NCBI RefSeq assembly: GCF_003071345.1
Contig: NZ_QCYK01000001.1
Span: 1 to 64,000, forward strand
Reading direction: 5' to 3'
Source of the DNA: Chitinophaga parva
Lineage (GTDB): Bacteria > Bacteroidota > Bacteroidia > Chitinophagales > Chitinophagaceae
DNA length: 64,000 bases
Under the pieces are notes generated by a model that saw only the letters and a list, made by a program, of their open reading frames with translations, searched no databases and was not told the origin of the DNA. This document shows positions 25,021 to 34,717 of this stretch, one piece after another. Numbering within the stretch: the first letter of the stretch is position 1; each line of letters starts with the position of its first letter. The translations under genes were made by a program, and so were the position numbers.

Positions 25021-26424
25021 ATGAAGATCGCATTTCACGGGGCAGCGCGCACCGTTACCGGTTCCAAACACCTGATCACGCTGGACAATGGCAAGCAGAT
25101 CCTGCTGGACTGCGGCATGTTCCAGGGCATGGGCCAGGACACAGACCGCCTCAACGAGGAGCTGGGCTTTGATCCGCGGAAGGTCACCTACATGGTGCTC
25201 TCGCATGCCCACATTGACCACACCGGCCTCATTCCCCGGCTGCCCAAACTGGGCTACAACGGACCCATTTTTTGTACCGCCGCTACCCGGGACCTTACCG
25301 ATGTACTGCTGCAGGATTCTGCAGAGATCCAGCGGGACGATGCCAAGTATGAGAACAAGAAGCGCCACCAGCAAGACCTGCCGCCCATAGAGCCGCTCTA
25401 CACGGTGGACGATGCCCTGCGTGCCGTTAAACAACTGACACCGGTAAACTACAATACCTGGACCCGCATAGACCCGGATGTGGAAGTGCTCTTCACCGAT
25501 GCAGGCCACATCATAGGCAGCGCCTGTGTGCACCTGCGCATCACAGAACACGGTCAAACCCGCCAGCTCACTTTCAGTGGTGATGTAGGCCGCTATGGAG
25601 ACATGATCCTCAAATCGCCGGAGGTATTTCCACAGGCGGATTTCATCGTGATGGAAAGCACTTACGGCAGTAGCCTGCACGAGGCAGCCGTGCCTTCTGA
25701 TGCGGAGCTGCTGCGCTACATCCACGAAACCTGTATTGAGAACAAAGGAAAGCTGATCATCCCTGCCTTCAGCGTGGGCCGCACCCAGGAGCTGCTGTAT
25801 GCGCTGAACATGGCTCAACTCAATGGCAAGCTACCCAAGGTAGATTTCTTTGTAGACAGCCCACTTTCCCTGGAAACCACGGAAGTAGTGCGTAGCCACC
25901 CGGAATGCTTCAACGATACCCTGCAGGCCGTATTGCGCCGTGATGATAACCCGTTTGACTTTCCCGGCCTCACTTATATCCGCACCGTGGATGAGTCCAA
26001 GCAGCTCAACTTCCGCACCGCGCCCTGCGTGATCATTGCGGCCAGCGGCATGGCGGAAGCCGGCCGTGTAAAACACCACATTGCCAATAATATCCTGAAC
26101 CCGCAGAACATGATCCTGCTGGTAGGCTACTGTGAGCCAGACTCCCTGGGCGGGCGGCTCATGCGCGGCGCCAAGCAGGTGCACATTTACGGTACCCTCT
26201 ACGAAGTGAACGCCCGTGTAGGCTCCATCCGCTCTATGAGCGCCCATGGCGACTATCACGACCTGGGCCACTGGCTTAAATGCCAGGACGCGCAAAAAGT
26301 AAAAAAACTATTCCTCGTGCACGGCGAGTATGAAGTACAGCAGATCTTCCGGGAGTGGCTGCAGAAGCTGGGTTTCGGGGATGTGGAGATACCAGCGCAG
26401 CATAGTGAGGTAACGTTGCCTTAG
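25021..26424 (+). CDS. Metallo-beta-lactamase fold beta-CASP RNA nuclease
   Basis: 467 residues. The metal-binding motif SHAHIDHTG (H62, H64, D66, H67) and later DAGHIIGSA, FSGDVGR, plus the beta-CASP motifs (ESTYG, IPAFSVGRTQELL, ASGMAEAGRVKHH) and a C-terminal RNA-specificity RMMBL segment (SMSAHGDYHD, LVHGEYEVQQ) identify an RNA-processing exo/endonuclease of the YSH1/CPSF73-like bacterial group. Cytoplasmic. Single gene, about 100 bp behind the thioredoxin gene. Confidence 0.93.
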   Translation: MKIAFHGAARTVTGSKHLITLDNGKQILLDCGMFQGMGQDTDRLNEELGFDPRKVTYMVLSHAHIDHTGLIPRLPKLGYNGPIFCTAATRDLTDVLLQDSAEIQRDDAKYENKKRHQQDLPPIEPLYTVDDALRAVKQLTPVNYNTWTRIDPDVEVLFTDAGHIIGSACVHLRITEHGQTRQLTFSGDVGRYGDMILKSPEVFPQADFIVMESTYGSSLHEAAVPSDAELLRYIHETCIENKGKLIIPAFSVGRTQELLYALNMAQLNGKLPKVDFFVDSPLSLETTEVVRSHPECFNDTLQAVLRRDDNPFDFPGLTYIRTVDESKQLNFRTAPCVIIAASGMAEAGRVKHHIANNILNPQNMILLVGYCEPDSLGGRLMRGAKQVHIYGTLYEVNARVGSIRSMSAHGDYHDLGHWLKCQDAQKVKKLFLVHGEYEVQQIFREWLQKLGFGDVEIPAQHSEVTLP

Positions 26425-26452
26425 GCCGGGATAAAGGCCCGGAACATTTAAA

Positions 26453-29400
26453 CTACTTCTCCAACGGTATCCAGATATTCACCTGCGTGCCCAAAGGCTC
26501 ACCCAGGGTGGTTTTGAGGTCTATGATCTCAAAGGAGGCGTCCATATCAAAGCGGCTGTTGTAGAGCGATAACCTGTCACGGGTGATCTGCAGGCCGCGG
26601 GAATGGTGGGTCTGGCCATTCTGTTGTTTAATAGCAGCAGAGCGGTCCCGCCCAATGCCATCGTCTTTAATGATGCACAGGAGCCGCTCCCCTTTTTGTT
26701 CAAAAGTAATGTGCAGCGTGCCCTGTGCTTTCTTATGCAGCAGCCCGTGCCAGATGGCATTTTCCACGAAAGGCTGCAGGATCATGGAGGGAATTTCAAT
26801 GAAGTCCAGCTCCAGTTCCGGGGAGATGGTGATGTTATAACTGAATTGATCTGCAAAGCGCAGTTTTTCCAGCTCCATATAATTTTCCAGCATCTTCAAC
26901 TCCTTGGAGAGCGGCAGCGTGTTGAGCTGGGAGTGGTCCAGCACATCCCGGATAAGGCGGGCAAAGCGGCCCAGGTAAGCCAGTGCCAGCTCTGGCTGGT
27001 TCTTCATCATGAAGATCTGGATAGAGTTCAGCGCGTTGAAAATAAAATGGGGGTTCATCTGCGCCCGCAGTGCTTTCATCTCCAGCTGGGAGATCTGCTG
27101 CTGGAACTCCGCACGCCGCCTGGCTTCCCGCTGCACCCGCCTGATACGGAAACGCATAAACGAAAAAATAGCCACCAGGATAGCAATAGCGCAAAGCACC
27201 TTGAACCACCATGTTTGCCAGAACGCCGGCTTCACATAAATACGCAGGATGGTGATATGATCTGAAAAAGTGCCGGCCGTGTTGAGCGCCTTCACTTTAA
27301 ATGTATAAAAGCCAGGGGAAAGATTGGTATAACGGGCGGTGGTGCTCAAGTTATTCAGTGTCCAGTCTTCATCCAGTCCTTCCAGCTTGTAGTAGTAACG
27401 TACCCGCCCGCGGTTGAAGTGGATGCTGCGGAAACTGATGGTGATGAAGTTTTGATGCGCCGTAAGCTTTACCGCCCCGCCAGCCGTGAGGGCTGCTTCA
27501 AACAACATGGTACTGTCCATGGCTCTGAGCCCCGTGATGGTTACATCCGGGGGCGGGGGCGCGGGTTGCAGCGTGGCGGGCAGCAGGCTCACTACAAAGT
27601 TGGAAGCGCCTACCAGCAGGCGCCCATCCTGCAGGGGCAGTATACGCCGCCTGGTTTTGCGGGCATTGTCAATAATATCATCATTCTGCTGGAAGATCTC
27701 CAGCTCCTGCGTGGAAGGGTTATAACGGTAAAAGCCATATGTGGTGGTAAGCCACACTGCTCCATTACGTCCCTGCATGCTCAGCACCCATTCATCAAAG
27801 GCATTTTCACCGGCCTGCAACTGTGTGTAAGCATTGCGCAGCGTATTATAAATAAACAGGCCATGATCTGTGCCGGCCAGCAAGGTGGTATCATTACAGC
27901 GATACAGGCAAAGCACATTATTCACCACGCTGCTATCTGCGTTTTTAAACAATACGTTCTTTATCACCCCGCCTTTGCGCTTATCCCACAGCAGCAGGCC
28001 GGCATCGTTTGTGGCCAGCCACAGGCGGTCATTCCCTTCCCTTATCATGTCCATCACAGACAGGGCGCCGGTATTGTAAGCACTAAGATCACAGTTGTAA
28101 AACCTTTGCAACCGTGGGTTCCAGCGTGCCAGGCCTTTTTTGTAAAGCCCTATCCACACGGCAGTATCATTATCCGGGAAAATGTCCAGCAATGCTTCAT
28201 TATCCAGTTCGGCGGGATGATAGTGCACCTCAAAATTATTGGTACGGGGGTTAAACACCGATAGCTCCCCGTTTTCCTGCCCTATGAGCACCTTGCCCTG
28301 GAAAGCGGCCAGGCTCCATACTTTACTCTGGTGATTAGGCAGGTTGACAGCAGCATTGTTCCCGTATTCCATGACCTGCTTAGGGTGCATACCGGCATCC
28401 AGGCGGTATACACCACCGCCCCAGTAGGCTATGTAAATATCACTGTCCGGCGTTTGCAGCAGGTCTGTTACTTCCGACTTGGGCAGGCGCAAAGGCGTGC
28501 CGGAAAAGGATGTGCGGTAGCTCCAAATTTTCAGTTCCGGCGTTTGGAGGCTCATAATGCTGATGCCATAATCCGTGCCTACCCACAATTGCCCATCATC
28601 GCTTCTGAAAAAGCAGTTGATCTCATCGTTATAATAAAGCCCCTGTTCATCATTGTTATTCCCGAGAATACGCAGGCTGGCCTGCATCGTGCCGGAGGGC
28701 ACGCCATACATGCCTACCCCCTCCGTGGCCAGCCACACCGTGCCGGCATTGTCTTCCATAGCGTCAAAGGCACGCGCATAAGCGCCTTTTCCCTGGTTTG
28801 CCTCCGGTGCATACAGCAGCACTGAGTCCATACGCAGTTGCATGGCTGTATAGCAGTACACCACGTTAGTGCGGGCAGCTATCCACATGCGCCCTGTATG
28901 ATCGCGGTAAAATTTGCGCACGCTGGTTTCCAGGTTCAGCACCGGGATGTGTCCCGGGTTATAATCTTTGCTGTAAAGGGTTTTGCGCTGGTGGTCCAGC
29001 ATAAAAATGCCATTGCGGCCACTTATCCAGATGTTGCCGCTGGCGTCTTCAATAATACCGCTGTTCATCTGGCACCGTATGTTTTCCGGCACCATGGAGG
29101 CGCGTTCCATCTGGTCCTTATCACTGTTGTACACCAGCAGGCCTTCCTCGCTGGTGGCCCATATCACCCCATTGTGGTCACAGATCATCTGCTCACATTG
29201 CAGCTCGCGGAGGCTCGTGGGTTTAAAACTGAGCGGCACTACACTCACCTTGCCCGTTACCGGGTCATACCGCCGCACGTTCTGCGGAGAGCCTATCCAG
29301 ATGCGGTTGGCATTATCTTCCACCAGGCAGATATCGTCATAAAAAACGGAGCCCGGCAGCCGGTCAAAATTGGCCACCGTATTAAAGTTACTGCCATCAT

Positions 29401-29602
29401 ACCGCTGCAGGGCCGTACTGGCTATCCACAGGAACCCCCGCCGGTCCTGCAAAATGGCTGATACATGGTTACCGGCCAGCCCCTGCTGGATATTGAGATG
29501 CCTGAAGGTGTAAGGTAATTGCTGGGCGTGCAGTGCCACACTGCAACATAATAACAGTAGGTATAATAGCTGTAAACGGTATTTCCTGCGGCAGCGCGGC
29601 AT
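26453..29602 (-). CDS. Sensor histidine kinase with reg-propeller input (LytS type)
   Basis: 1049 residues. Signal sequence at 1-26, then fourteen or so ~45-residue two-component-regulator propeller repeats (GFLWIAS, NRIWIGS, GVIWATSEEGL, GTVWLATEGVG, DGQLWVGTDYG) to about 680; a Y_Y_Y domain (~690-760, LSPGFYTFKVKALNTAGTFSD); one membrane segment ~775-795; and a LytS-type kinase with phosphoacceptor H852 in MNPHFIFNALNS and a C-terminal ATPase with N box QPFVENAIWHG. Such receptors usually sense polysaccharide or envelope cues and signal to a LytTR regulator. None is adjacent, so the partner is elsewhere. Divergent from the S41 gene with under 90 bp between. Confidence 0.93.
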   Translation of the reverse strand: MPRCRRKYRLQLLYLLLLCCSVALHAQQLPYTFRHLNIQQGLAGNHVSAILQDRRGFLWIASTALQRYDGSNFNTVANFDRLPGSVFYDDICLVEDNANRIWIGSPQNVRRYDPVTGKVSVVPLSFKPTSLRELQCEQMICDHNGVIWATSEEGLLVYNSDKDQMERASMVPENIRCQMNSGIIEDASGNIWISGRNGIFMLDHQRKTLYSKDYNPGHIPVLNLETSVRKFYRDHTGRMWIAARTNVVYCYTAMQLRMDSVLLYAPEANQGKGAYARAFDAMEDNAGTVWLATEGVGMYGVPSGTMQASLRILGNNNDEQGLYYNDEINCFFRSDDGQLWVGTDYGISIMSLQTPELKIWSYRTSFSGTPLRLPKSEVTDLLQTPDSDIYIAYWGGGVYRLDAGMHPKQVMEYGNNAAVNLPNHQSKVWSLAAFQGKVLIGQENGELSVFNPRTNNFEVHYHPAELDNEALLDIFPDNDTAVWIGLYKKGLARWNPRLQRFYNCDLSAYNTGALSVMDMIREGNDRLWLATNDAGLLLWDKRKGGVIKNVLFKNADSSVVNNVLCLYRCNDTTLLAGTDHGLFIYNTLRNAYTQLQAGENAFDEWVLSMQGRNGAVWLTTTYGFYRYNPSTQELEIFQQNDDIIDNARKTRRRILPLQDGRLLVGASNFVVSLLPATLQPAPPPPDVTITGLRAMDSTMLFEAALTAGGAVKLTAHQNFITISFRSIHFNRGRVRYYYKLEGLDEDWTLNNLSTTARYTNLSPGFYTFKVKALNTAGTFSDHITILRIYVKPAFWQTWWFKVLCAIAILVAIFSFMRFRIRRVQREARRRAEFQQQISQLEMKALRAQMNPHFIFNALNSIQIFMMKNQPELALAYLGRFARLIRDVLDHSQLNTLPLSKELKMLENYMELEKLRFADQFSYNITISPELELDFIEIPSMILQPFVENAIWHGLLHKKAQGTLHITFEQKGERLLCIIKDDGIGRDRSAAIKQQNGQTHHSRGLQITRDRLSLYNSRFDMDASFEIIDLKTTLGEPLGTQVNIWIPLEK

Positions 29603-29688
29603 AGCGGTTCAAATACTGAAATTATAAAATGTCTTTTAATATCTTGTGCCTATTATCAACACCGTTTCAAAAAAACCAACTCCCTGCC

Positions 29689-31074
29689 ATGCTTTTATCG
29701 ACCGACCGCCTGGGCCAATGGCTGCGGCAAATGGGCTGTATAGCCCTGCTGCTGCCGTTTTCCGCCCTGCAGGCCCAAACTGTAAGCAATGCCGACGCAT
29801 CCCGCATTGTGCACACCCTTAGCGAAAAATTAACCGAGGGTTATCCATTTCCCGAACTTTCCGCCCGGTACAAGGCGGCGCTGGAAAAGAACGAAGCCGA
29901 AGGGCACTACTTTAATCTTACCGAAGAGGCCCTGGCGGCACGGCTTACCGCCGACCTGCAAGCCACGCATAAAGATGTGCACCTGCACGTATGGCGCGAT
30001 GCCAACAGCTACAAACCCCGCCCTGCGGTGTATAAAGAAAATGAAGATGAGCAACTGGCGGCAGACCGGCGCGGCGGTTACGGCTTCCAGCAGGTAACCC
30101 TGGATGGCGCCACCAGCACGGCTTACATCAATATTCCCGGTGGCTTCAAGAGCAGCCAGGAAGCCTTTGAAATGGCCGCGTCGGCCATGGGCATGGCCGC
30201 TTACAGCAAGCATGTGATCATAGACCTGCGCCATAACGGGGGCGGCTCCGGCCAGATGGGCCGTTTCCTGGCGTCTTACTTTTATAGCGGCGGCAATGAA
30301 CAGTTCTACCTGAATGGCTTTCATAAAGACCGTTCCCGCGATGAGCAGGAATGGACCTATGCTTATGTACCGGGCCACCGCATGCCGGATGCAAAGCTGT
30401 ACATCCTGGTAGACCATAACACGGCGTCTGCATCAGAAGGCTTTGCCTACGCCATGCAGCAGTTGCACCGCGGCACCATCGTGGGCGATACTACGGCCGG
30501 CGCGGGCATTGCCGGCAGTATGAACCACCTGGGCAATAACCTGGTGGTATTTCTCCCGGTGAAAATGGTCACCGCCCCCCACGCTACGGTGGGCTGGGAA
30601 GGCACCGGCGTTATCCCCGACGTTGCCTCCAAAGGCCCGGACGCACTGCAAGCCGCCCGCCGCCTTATCCTGAAAGATATCCTGGCAGATGATCAGGATT
30701 CCATAGGCCAGGCCGCCGCCAGATGGCACCTGGAAGACGACAGCATTACCGGCCTGCAAGGCGATGCCCTGAAAAAGAAATATGCAGCACTGGTGGGCAA
30801 ATACAACCAGGATGTAACCATTACCGCAGATAAAACAGGCCTGCGCTGGAACCGTGTGGAAGAAGGAAGAGGTATACAAAGTTATGCACTGCGCGAAGTG
30901 ATGCCGGACGTGCTTACAGTAGTGGATATGAACCTGGAATTTGGCGGGCCCAATTGCAGCCGCGTGTACATTCACCGCGATGCAAATGGAAATATTGAAA
31001 GCCTTACCCGCAAAACCATCATGAATGCCGGTAATATTTATACGACACCCACGCCTTACACGCGGGTAAAATAA
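29689..31074 (+). CDS. S41 family serine peptidase, exported
   Basis: 461 residues from ATG 29689, giving a signal peptide MLLSTDRLGQWLRQMGCIALLL..ALQAQ. The N-domain (~25-110) resembles the helical N-terminal region of interphotoreceptor-retinoid-binding/S41 proteins; the catalytic domain contains IIDLRHNGGGSGQMG and the nucleophile region TASASEGFAYAM (serines 247/249). No PDZ domain is evident. Likely trims envelope proteins. An in-frame ATG at 29629 would put the start only 26 bp from the divergent gene and delay the signal peptide, so it is less likely. Confidence 0.87.
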   Translation: MLLSTDRLGQWLRQMGCIALLLPFSALQAQTVSNADASRIVHTLSEKLTEGYPFPELSARYKAALEKNEAEGHYFNLTEEALAARLTADLQATHKDVHLHVWRDANSYKPRPAVYKENEDEQLAADRRGGYGFQQVTLDGATSTAYINIPGGFKSSQEAFEMAASAMGMAAYSKHVIIDLRHNGGGSGQMGRFLASYFYSGGNEQFYLNGFHKDRSRDEQEWTYAYVPGHRMPDAKLYILVDHNTASASEGFAYAMQQLHRGTIVGDTTAGAGIAGSMNHLGNNLVVFLPVKMVTAPHATVGWEGTGVIPDVASKGPDALQAARRLILKDILADDQDSIGQAAARWHLEDDSITGLQGDALKKKYAALVGKYNQDVTITADKTGLRWNRVEEGRGIQSYALREVMPDVLTVVDMNLEFGGPNCSRVYIHRDANGNIESLTRKTIMNAGNIYTTPTPYTRVK

Positions 31075-31081
31075 TGTAATG

Positions 31082-31117
31082 AACCACCAGGGCATCACAC
31101 ACGGTGCCCTGGTGGTT
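31082..31117. terminator. Hairpin between convergent genes
   Basis: Perfect 13-bp stem AACCACCAGGGCA / TGCCCTGGTGGTT with 10-nt loop. There is no T-run, so termination may be partial or Rho-assisted. Lies between the S41 and monooxygenase genes. Confidence 0.65.
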
Positions 31118-31136
31118 GCATATCCCGGTGTACCGC

Positions 31137-32669
31137 TCACCTGCGCATACACCACCGGTCCGCCGCGGCCCGCAACCCGCTTACATCCGGCACTCCATCT
31201 GCCGCCCAGGCAATTATGCCATCCGGGCGTACCAGCGCGGCATTCACACCCAGCCGGTCCGCCGGCTTGCCGGTCACATACGGCAGTCCATATTCCGCGG
31301 CCAGCGCCTTGAGCGTAGCATCATCCTCAAAGTCCAGCAGGAGGCCATTGCCCGCGCGCATGCATGCGCCCACTTTAACCCCGTTATCCAACGCGTAATC
31401 AGGCACACTGTACCCCACCAGCGGATGATCGCCACCCAGGTCATAGTGCGTATGCACGCCCCAGATGCGGCCTGCAAAGTAAGTCGCACCATCACGGGTG
31501 TTTACCAGGTCGCGGAAGATGGCGTTCAACGCCCGTGCTGCGGGAGCAGGATGCATGATGGCCACCTGCGCGCGCGACCAGTCCAATACCTGTGCGCCCA
31601 GGGGATGACGCTCCGTAAAATAGCTGTCCAGCAGGCCTTGCGGGGCCTGCCCATGAATGGTGGCAGCCAGCTTCCAGCCCAGGTTCATGGCATCGCCCAG
31701 GCCCAGGTTAAGACCCTGGCCCCCCAGCGGGGAGTGAATATGCGCAGCATCACCAGCCAGCAATACGCGGCCATCCCGGTAGGTGGTGGCCTGGCGCGCA
31801 CGGTCCGTCCAGGTAGTAGCGCTGTGCAGGGCGGTGACAGTTACGTCTGTATTGGAAATGCGGCGCAGCACTTCCTGCACATGCTCCCGGGTAATAGGTT
31901 TGTCTGCATGGTGAAATGCGCCGCCATCAAAATCCTGGATGAGTACATATCCCGGCTGTGATTGCAGGTACATGCCCTTGGGCGTAAGCGTGCGGCCGGG
32001 CTGTAGCTTTTCCGGGTCGGCCAGGTCTACCTGCGTGGAGTAACCGGTAAATTCCGGCTCCGTGCCGGCAAATTCAAAGTGGCCCAACTTACGCACCACG
32101 CTGCGGGCACCATCGCACCCCACCAGCCACCGGCCGTGAAACGACTGGTGGCCCGCCTCCACGGTTACGCCATCAGCCGCCTGCTGGAAGCTTGTAACGC
32201 CCAGCCCGCGCAGGATCACCACGCCCAGGGACGCTGCGCGGCGGGCCAGGATGGATTCCACTTCCTGCATTTCAGACATCAGGGTAGGTGGTGGGGAACC
32301 GGGCAGGCGGTATTTCCATTGGGAGGCATCTATCTTGTCATTAAAAAGCGAAATGCCTGCAAAGTGGCCCACAGGGCGGCTTTGCGGGGTTTGTTCTTTT
32401 AACTGGGCATGAGGGTTGCTCATGCGCTTGTGCAGTTCAAGCTGGTCCAGGAGGCCGCGGCGGTATAGTGCTTCAATGCTGGGCGAAGAAAGCCCGCGTA
32501 TGCCAAAGGGAACTCTTTTTAAAGGGGAATGCGGGTCTGCTGCCTTTTCAAGTATAAGCACGGAACATTGAGCCAGGGCCAGCTCACCCGCCAGGAAAAG
32601 TCCCACGGGGCCTGCACCGGAGATGATCACGTCATAAGGGGGTTGTTTGGATAGTTGTGTATCGTTCAT
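31137..32669 (-). CDS. FAD-dependent aromatic-type monooxygenase
   Basis: 510 residues from MNDTQLSKQPPYDV. Flavin hydroxylase of the PF01494 family: dinucleotide motif SGAGPVGLFLAGELA (~18-31), GCDGARSVVR (DG motif) and LAGDAAHIHSPLGGQGLNLGLGDAMNLGWKLA (GD motif), with a C-terminal thioredoxin-like extension typical of polyketide/rifampicin-type hydroxylases. Such enzymes hydroxylate phenolic or polyketide compounds, including some antibiotics. It lies 39 bp behind an AraC gene that probably regulates it. Confidence 0.9.
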   Translation of the reverse strand: MNDTQLSKQPPYDVIISGAGPVGLFLAGELALAQCSVLILEKAADPHSPLKRVPFGIRGLSSPSIEALYRRGLLDQLELHKRMSNPHAQLKEQTPQSRPVGHFAGISLFNDKIDASQWKYRLPGSPPPTLMSEMQEVESILARRAASLGVVILRGLGVTSFQQAADGVTVEAGHQSFHGRWLVGCDGARSVVRKLGHFEFAGTEPEFTGYSTQVDLADPEKLQPGRTLTPKGMYLQSQPGYVLIQDFDGGAFHHADKPITREHVQEVLRRISNTDVTVTALHSATTWTDRARQATTYRDGRVLLAGDAAHIHSPLGGQGLNLGLGDAMNLGWKLAATIHGQAPQGLLDSYFTERHPLGAQVLDWSRAQVAIMHPAPAARALNAIFRDLVNTRDGATYFAGRIWGVHTHYDLGGDHPLVGYSVPDYALDNGVKVGACMRAGNGLLLDFEDDATLKALAAEYGLPYVTGKPADRLGVNAALVRPDGIIAWAADGVPDVSGLRAAADRWCMRR

Positions 32670-32708
32670 AAAAATGATTGAGACACAAAATTCCATAATG
32701 CCTGCCGG

Positions 32709-33527
32709 TCAGGATTGTATAAACGCGACAAAATCGCTGTGCAGGATCCTTTGCTCCTGCTTTGCATTCCGTGCAAAGGCCGCAGGCGTGGTGCCGCTAT
32801 AGCGTTTGAAGTCCTTACTTAAATGCGCCTGGTCCGTGTAGCCCAGTTCTGCCGCCAGGCCGGCCAGGTTGCTGCCGGGCTGCCACCATAAGCGGTTACG
32901 CACCTGCTCAAAGCGCATGAGGCCCGATACATCTTTTACCGTATGCCCGGAAGATTGTTTGAAGTTCCTTTCCAGCGTGCGCACCGTGGCATGGGCCGCT
33001 GCTGCCACTTCGCTTACCGGCAGGGTGCCGTTTGCTTTTTGCATGGCCTTCCCGGCTTTGAATAACATACTGTCTATTGCCACCTTTGACCTTGCATCCA
33101 GCAGGTAGGCCGTCAGTATTTCCAACGCCGCGGTAAGGTTGTTTTGCTGCACGCAGGTATCCAGTGCCGGCTGCAACAGGGCAATGGGATGTTCAAAGGT
33201 TTGCACGCCGAGCCGGCCGGCAGGAATGCGCAGGAGATCAAACACCGTCCATGGGTAGCAACGGATGGCAATGATCTGTAAACGGTGCTGGGTGTAGAAA
33301 ATGGCCGGCTGGTTGAGTAGCCCCATCATGAAAGGAGATGGCAATGGCTCCGGGATACCGTCATGCATGACACTGCAGGCATTCCCAAAATGAAAGATGA
33401 TCTCCGCGTAACCATCGGGCATCACTTCAAAAGTGGTTTGCCCGGGCCCGGAGTCCCGTGTATTGTACCAAAAACATTTTATCACATCCCGGAGTACTTC
33501 GGGCGGTGCAAATTCCTGGTGCTGCAT
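32709..33527 (-). CDS. AraC family transcriptional regulator
   Basis: 272 residues. N-terminal sensor part of the DUF6597 type (PPEVLRDVIKCFWYNTRDSG...EVMPDGYAEIIFHFG) and a C-terminal double helix-turn-helix (VSEVAAAAHATVRTLERNFKQSSGHTVKD ... NLAGLAAELGYTDQAHLSKDFKRYSGTTPAAF). Probably the local regulator of the monooxygenase gene downstream, with which it forms an operon. Divergent from the Crp-like gene. Confidence 0.9.
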   Translation of the reverse strand: MQHQEFAPPEVLRDVIKCFWYNTRDSGPGQTTFEVMPDGYAEIIFHFGNACSVMHDGIPEPLPSPFMMGLLNQPAIFYTQHRLQIIAIRCYPWTVFDLLRIPAGRLGVQTFEHPIALLQPALDTCVQQNNLTAALEILTAYLLDARSKVAIDSMLFKAGKAMQKANGTLPVSEVAAAAHATVRTLERNFKQSSGHTVKDVSGLMRFEQVRNRLWWQPGSNLAGLAAELGYTDQAHLSKDFKRYSGTTPAAFARNAKQEQRILHSDFVAFIQS

Positions 33528-33596
33528 GCCGGAAAGTTAGCAATATTCAGGCGTACGGAAAATTGTGATAGCTTTGTGCATATAGTACCTACATCG

Positions 33597-34175
33597 GTGG
33601 CCATACAGCAATTATGCACGCATATCGGGAACTACATGTCCCTCCCGGCAAACAAAACCAGTCTGCTGGAGTCCTTCTTTGACCAAAGATCTTACGCCAA
33701 AAAAGAACTGCTCCTCACGGAAGGCCAGCGGTGCTTTGAAAAATTCTTTATCGTGAAAGGTTGTGTGCAGCTCAGTTACCTCCGCCAGGATGGTACCGAG
33801 CAGACCCTCGACTTTGCGCTGGAAAACTGGTGGATCTCGGACTTTATGGCCTTTGCCCACGGCGGCATCTCACAGTTTTCTATCCGGGCCGTAGAGCGCA
33901 CAGAGGTGTTAGCCATCAGTGCAGCCCACCAGCATGCGCTGCTGGAGCAGGTGCCGGAGCTGCACGCCTATTTCCACCTGATGTTCCAGCGTGCCTATGC
34001 CGCGTCCCAGATGAGATTGCGGTACCTGTATGAATTTTCCAAAGAAGAACTGTACCTCCATTTCCTGCGGCATTTTCCGGCATTCACCCAACGGGTCCCC
34101 CAATACCTGCTGGCATCTTTCCTGGGCTTTACGCCCGTATACCTCAGTGAGCTGCGGAAGAAGTTTGTTTCTTAA
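33597..34175 (+). CDS. Crp/Fnr-type regulator with cyclic-nucleotide-binding fold
   Basis: 192 residues if started at GTG 33597 (VAIQQLCTHIGNYMSL), 179 if started at ATG 33636. The cNMP-binding beta-roll spans ~25-120 (KKELLLTEGQRCFEKFFIVKGCVQLSYLRQDG...TLDF) and a C-terminal winged helix ends QYLLASFLGFTPVYLSELRKKF. The phosphate-binding cassette RAER of true CRP is absent, as usual for this Bacteroidota group. A TAGCTTTG -7 box at 33569-33576 lies just upstream, which fits the GTG start. Likely controls the following two enzymes. Confidence 0.87.
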   Translation: MAIQQLCTHIGNYMSLPANKTSLLESFFDQRSYAKKELLLTEGQRCFEKFFIVKGCVQLSYLRQDGTEQTLDFALENWWISDFMAFAHGGISQFSIRAVERTEVLAISAAHQHALLEQVPELHAYFHLMFQRAYAASQMRLRYLYEFSKEELYLHFLRHFPAFTQRVPQYLLASFLGFTPVYLSELRKKFVS

Positions 34176-34236
34176 ACCAGTTTAAGCAATTGCACCTGCC
34201 CGTTCTTGACCTTTGTACCATCAAAAATGAACAGTT

Positions 34237-34686
34237 ATGAACAAAGTGATCAACCACCGGTTAGACGTATGGAAACAAGAGCCACTGTATTGGGAAATGA
34301 TGTCCGGGATAGACAAGCGCCTGCATGCAGGCACCCTGCCTGTCAGTATAATAGACATTATCAAGATCAGGGTTTCCCAGATCAATAAATGCGCTTTCTG
34401 CATTGACTACCACACCACAGATGCATTGAAAAATGGTGAAACCATCCGCCGCATCTTTGCCCTGTCTGCCTGGGAGGAAAGCCCCTTGTTTACAGACGCG
34501 GAACGCGCCGTACTGGAAGCGGTGGAAGAGGTGACCCTTATTTTCAACCACGGCCTGGCAGACGATGCGTATCAAAAGCTGCAATCCTATTTCAACACGA
34601 AAGAAATAGCAGACATCCTGATCTGCATCAGCCATATGAATTTTTTAAACCGCATCGGTATTTCCACCAAGACCGTTGCGCTTTAA
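34237..34686 (+). CDS. Carboxymuconolactone decarboxylase / AhpD-like protein
   Basis: 149 residues of helical CMD fold with the peroxidase-type motif C52-A-F-C55-xxx-H59 (KCAFCIDYHTTDA) found in AhpD-like alkylhydroperoxidases. Role probably in peroxide or thiol redox detoxification. It lies ~60 bp behind the Crp-like regulator and ~30 bp before the HD gene, all plus strand. Confidence 0.9.
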   Translation: MNKVINHRLDVWKQEPLYWEMMSGIDKRLHAGTLPVSIIDIIKIRVSQINKCAFCIDYHTTDALKNGETIRRIFALSAWEESPLFTDAERAVLEAVEEVTLIFNHGLADDAYQKLQSYFNTKEIADILICISHMNFLNRIGISTKTVAL

Positions 34687-34717
34687 ACCCACTTCCTTTT
34701 ATCCAAAATCAAATCAT

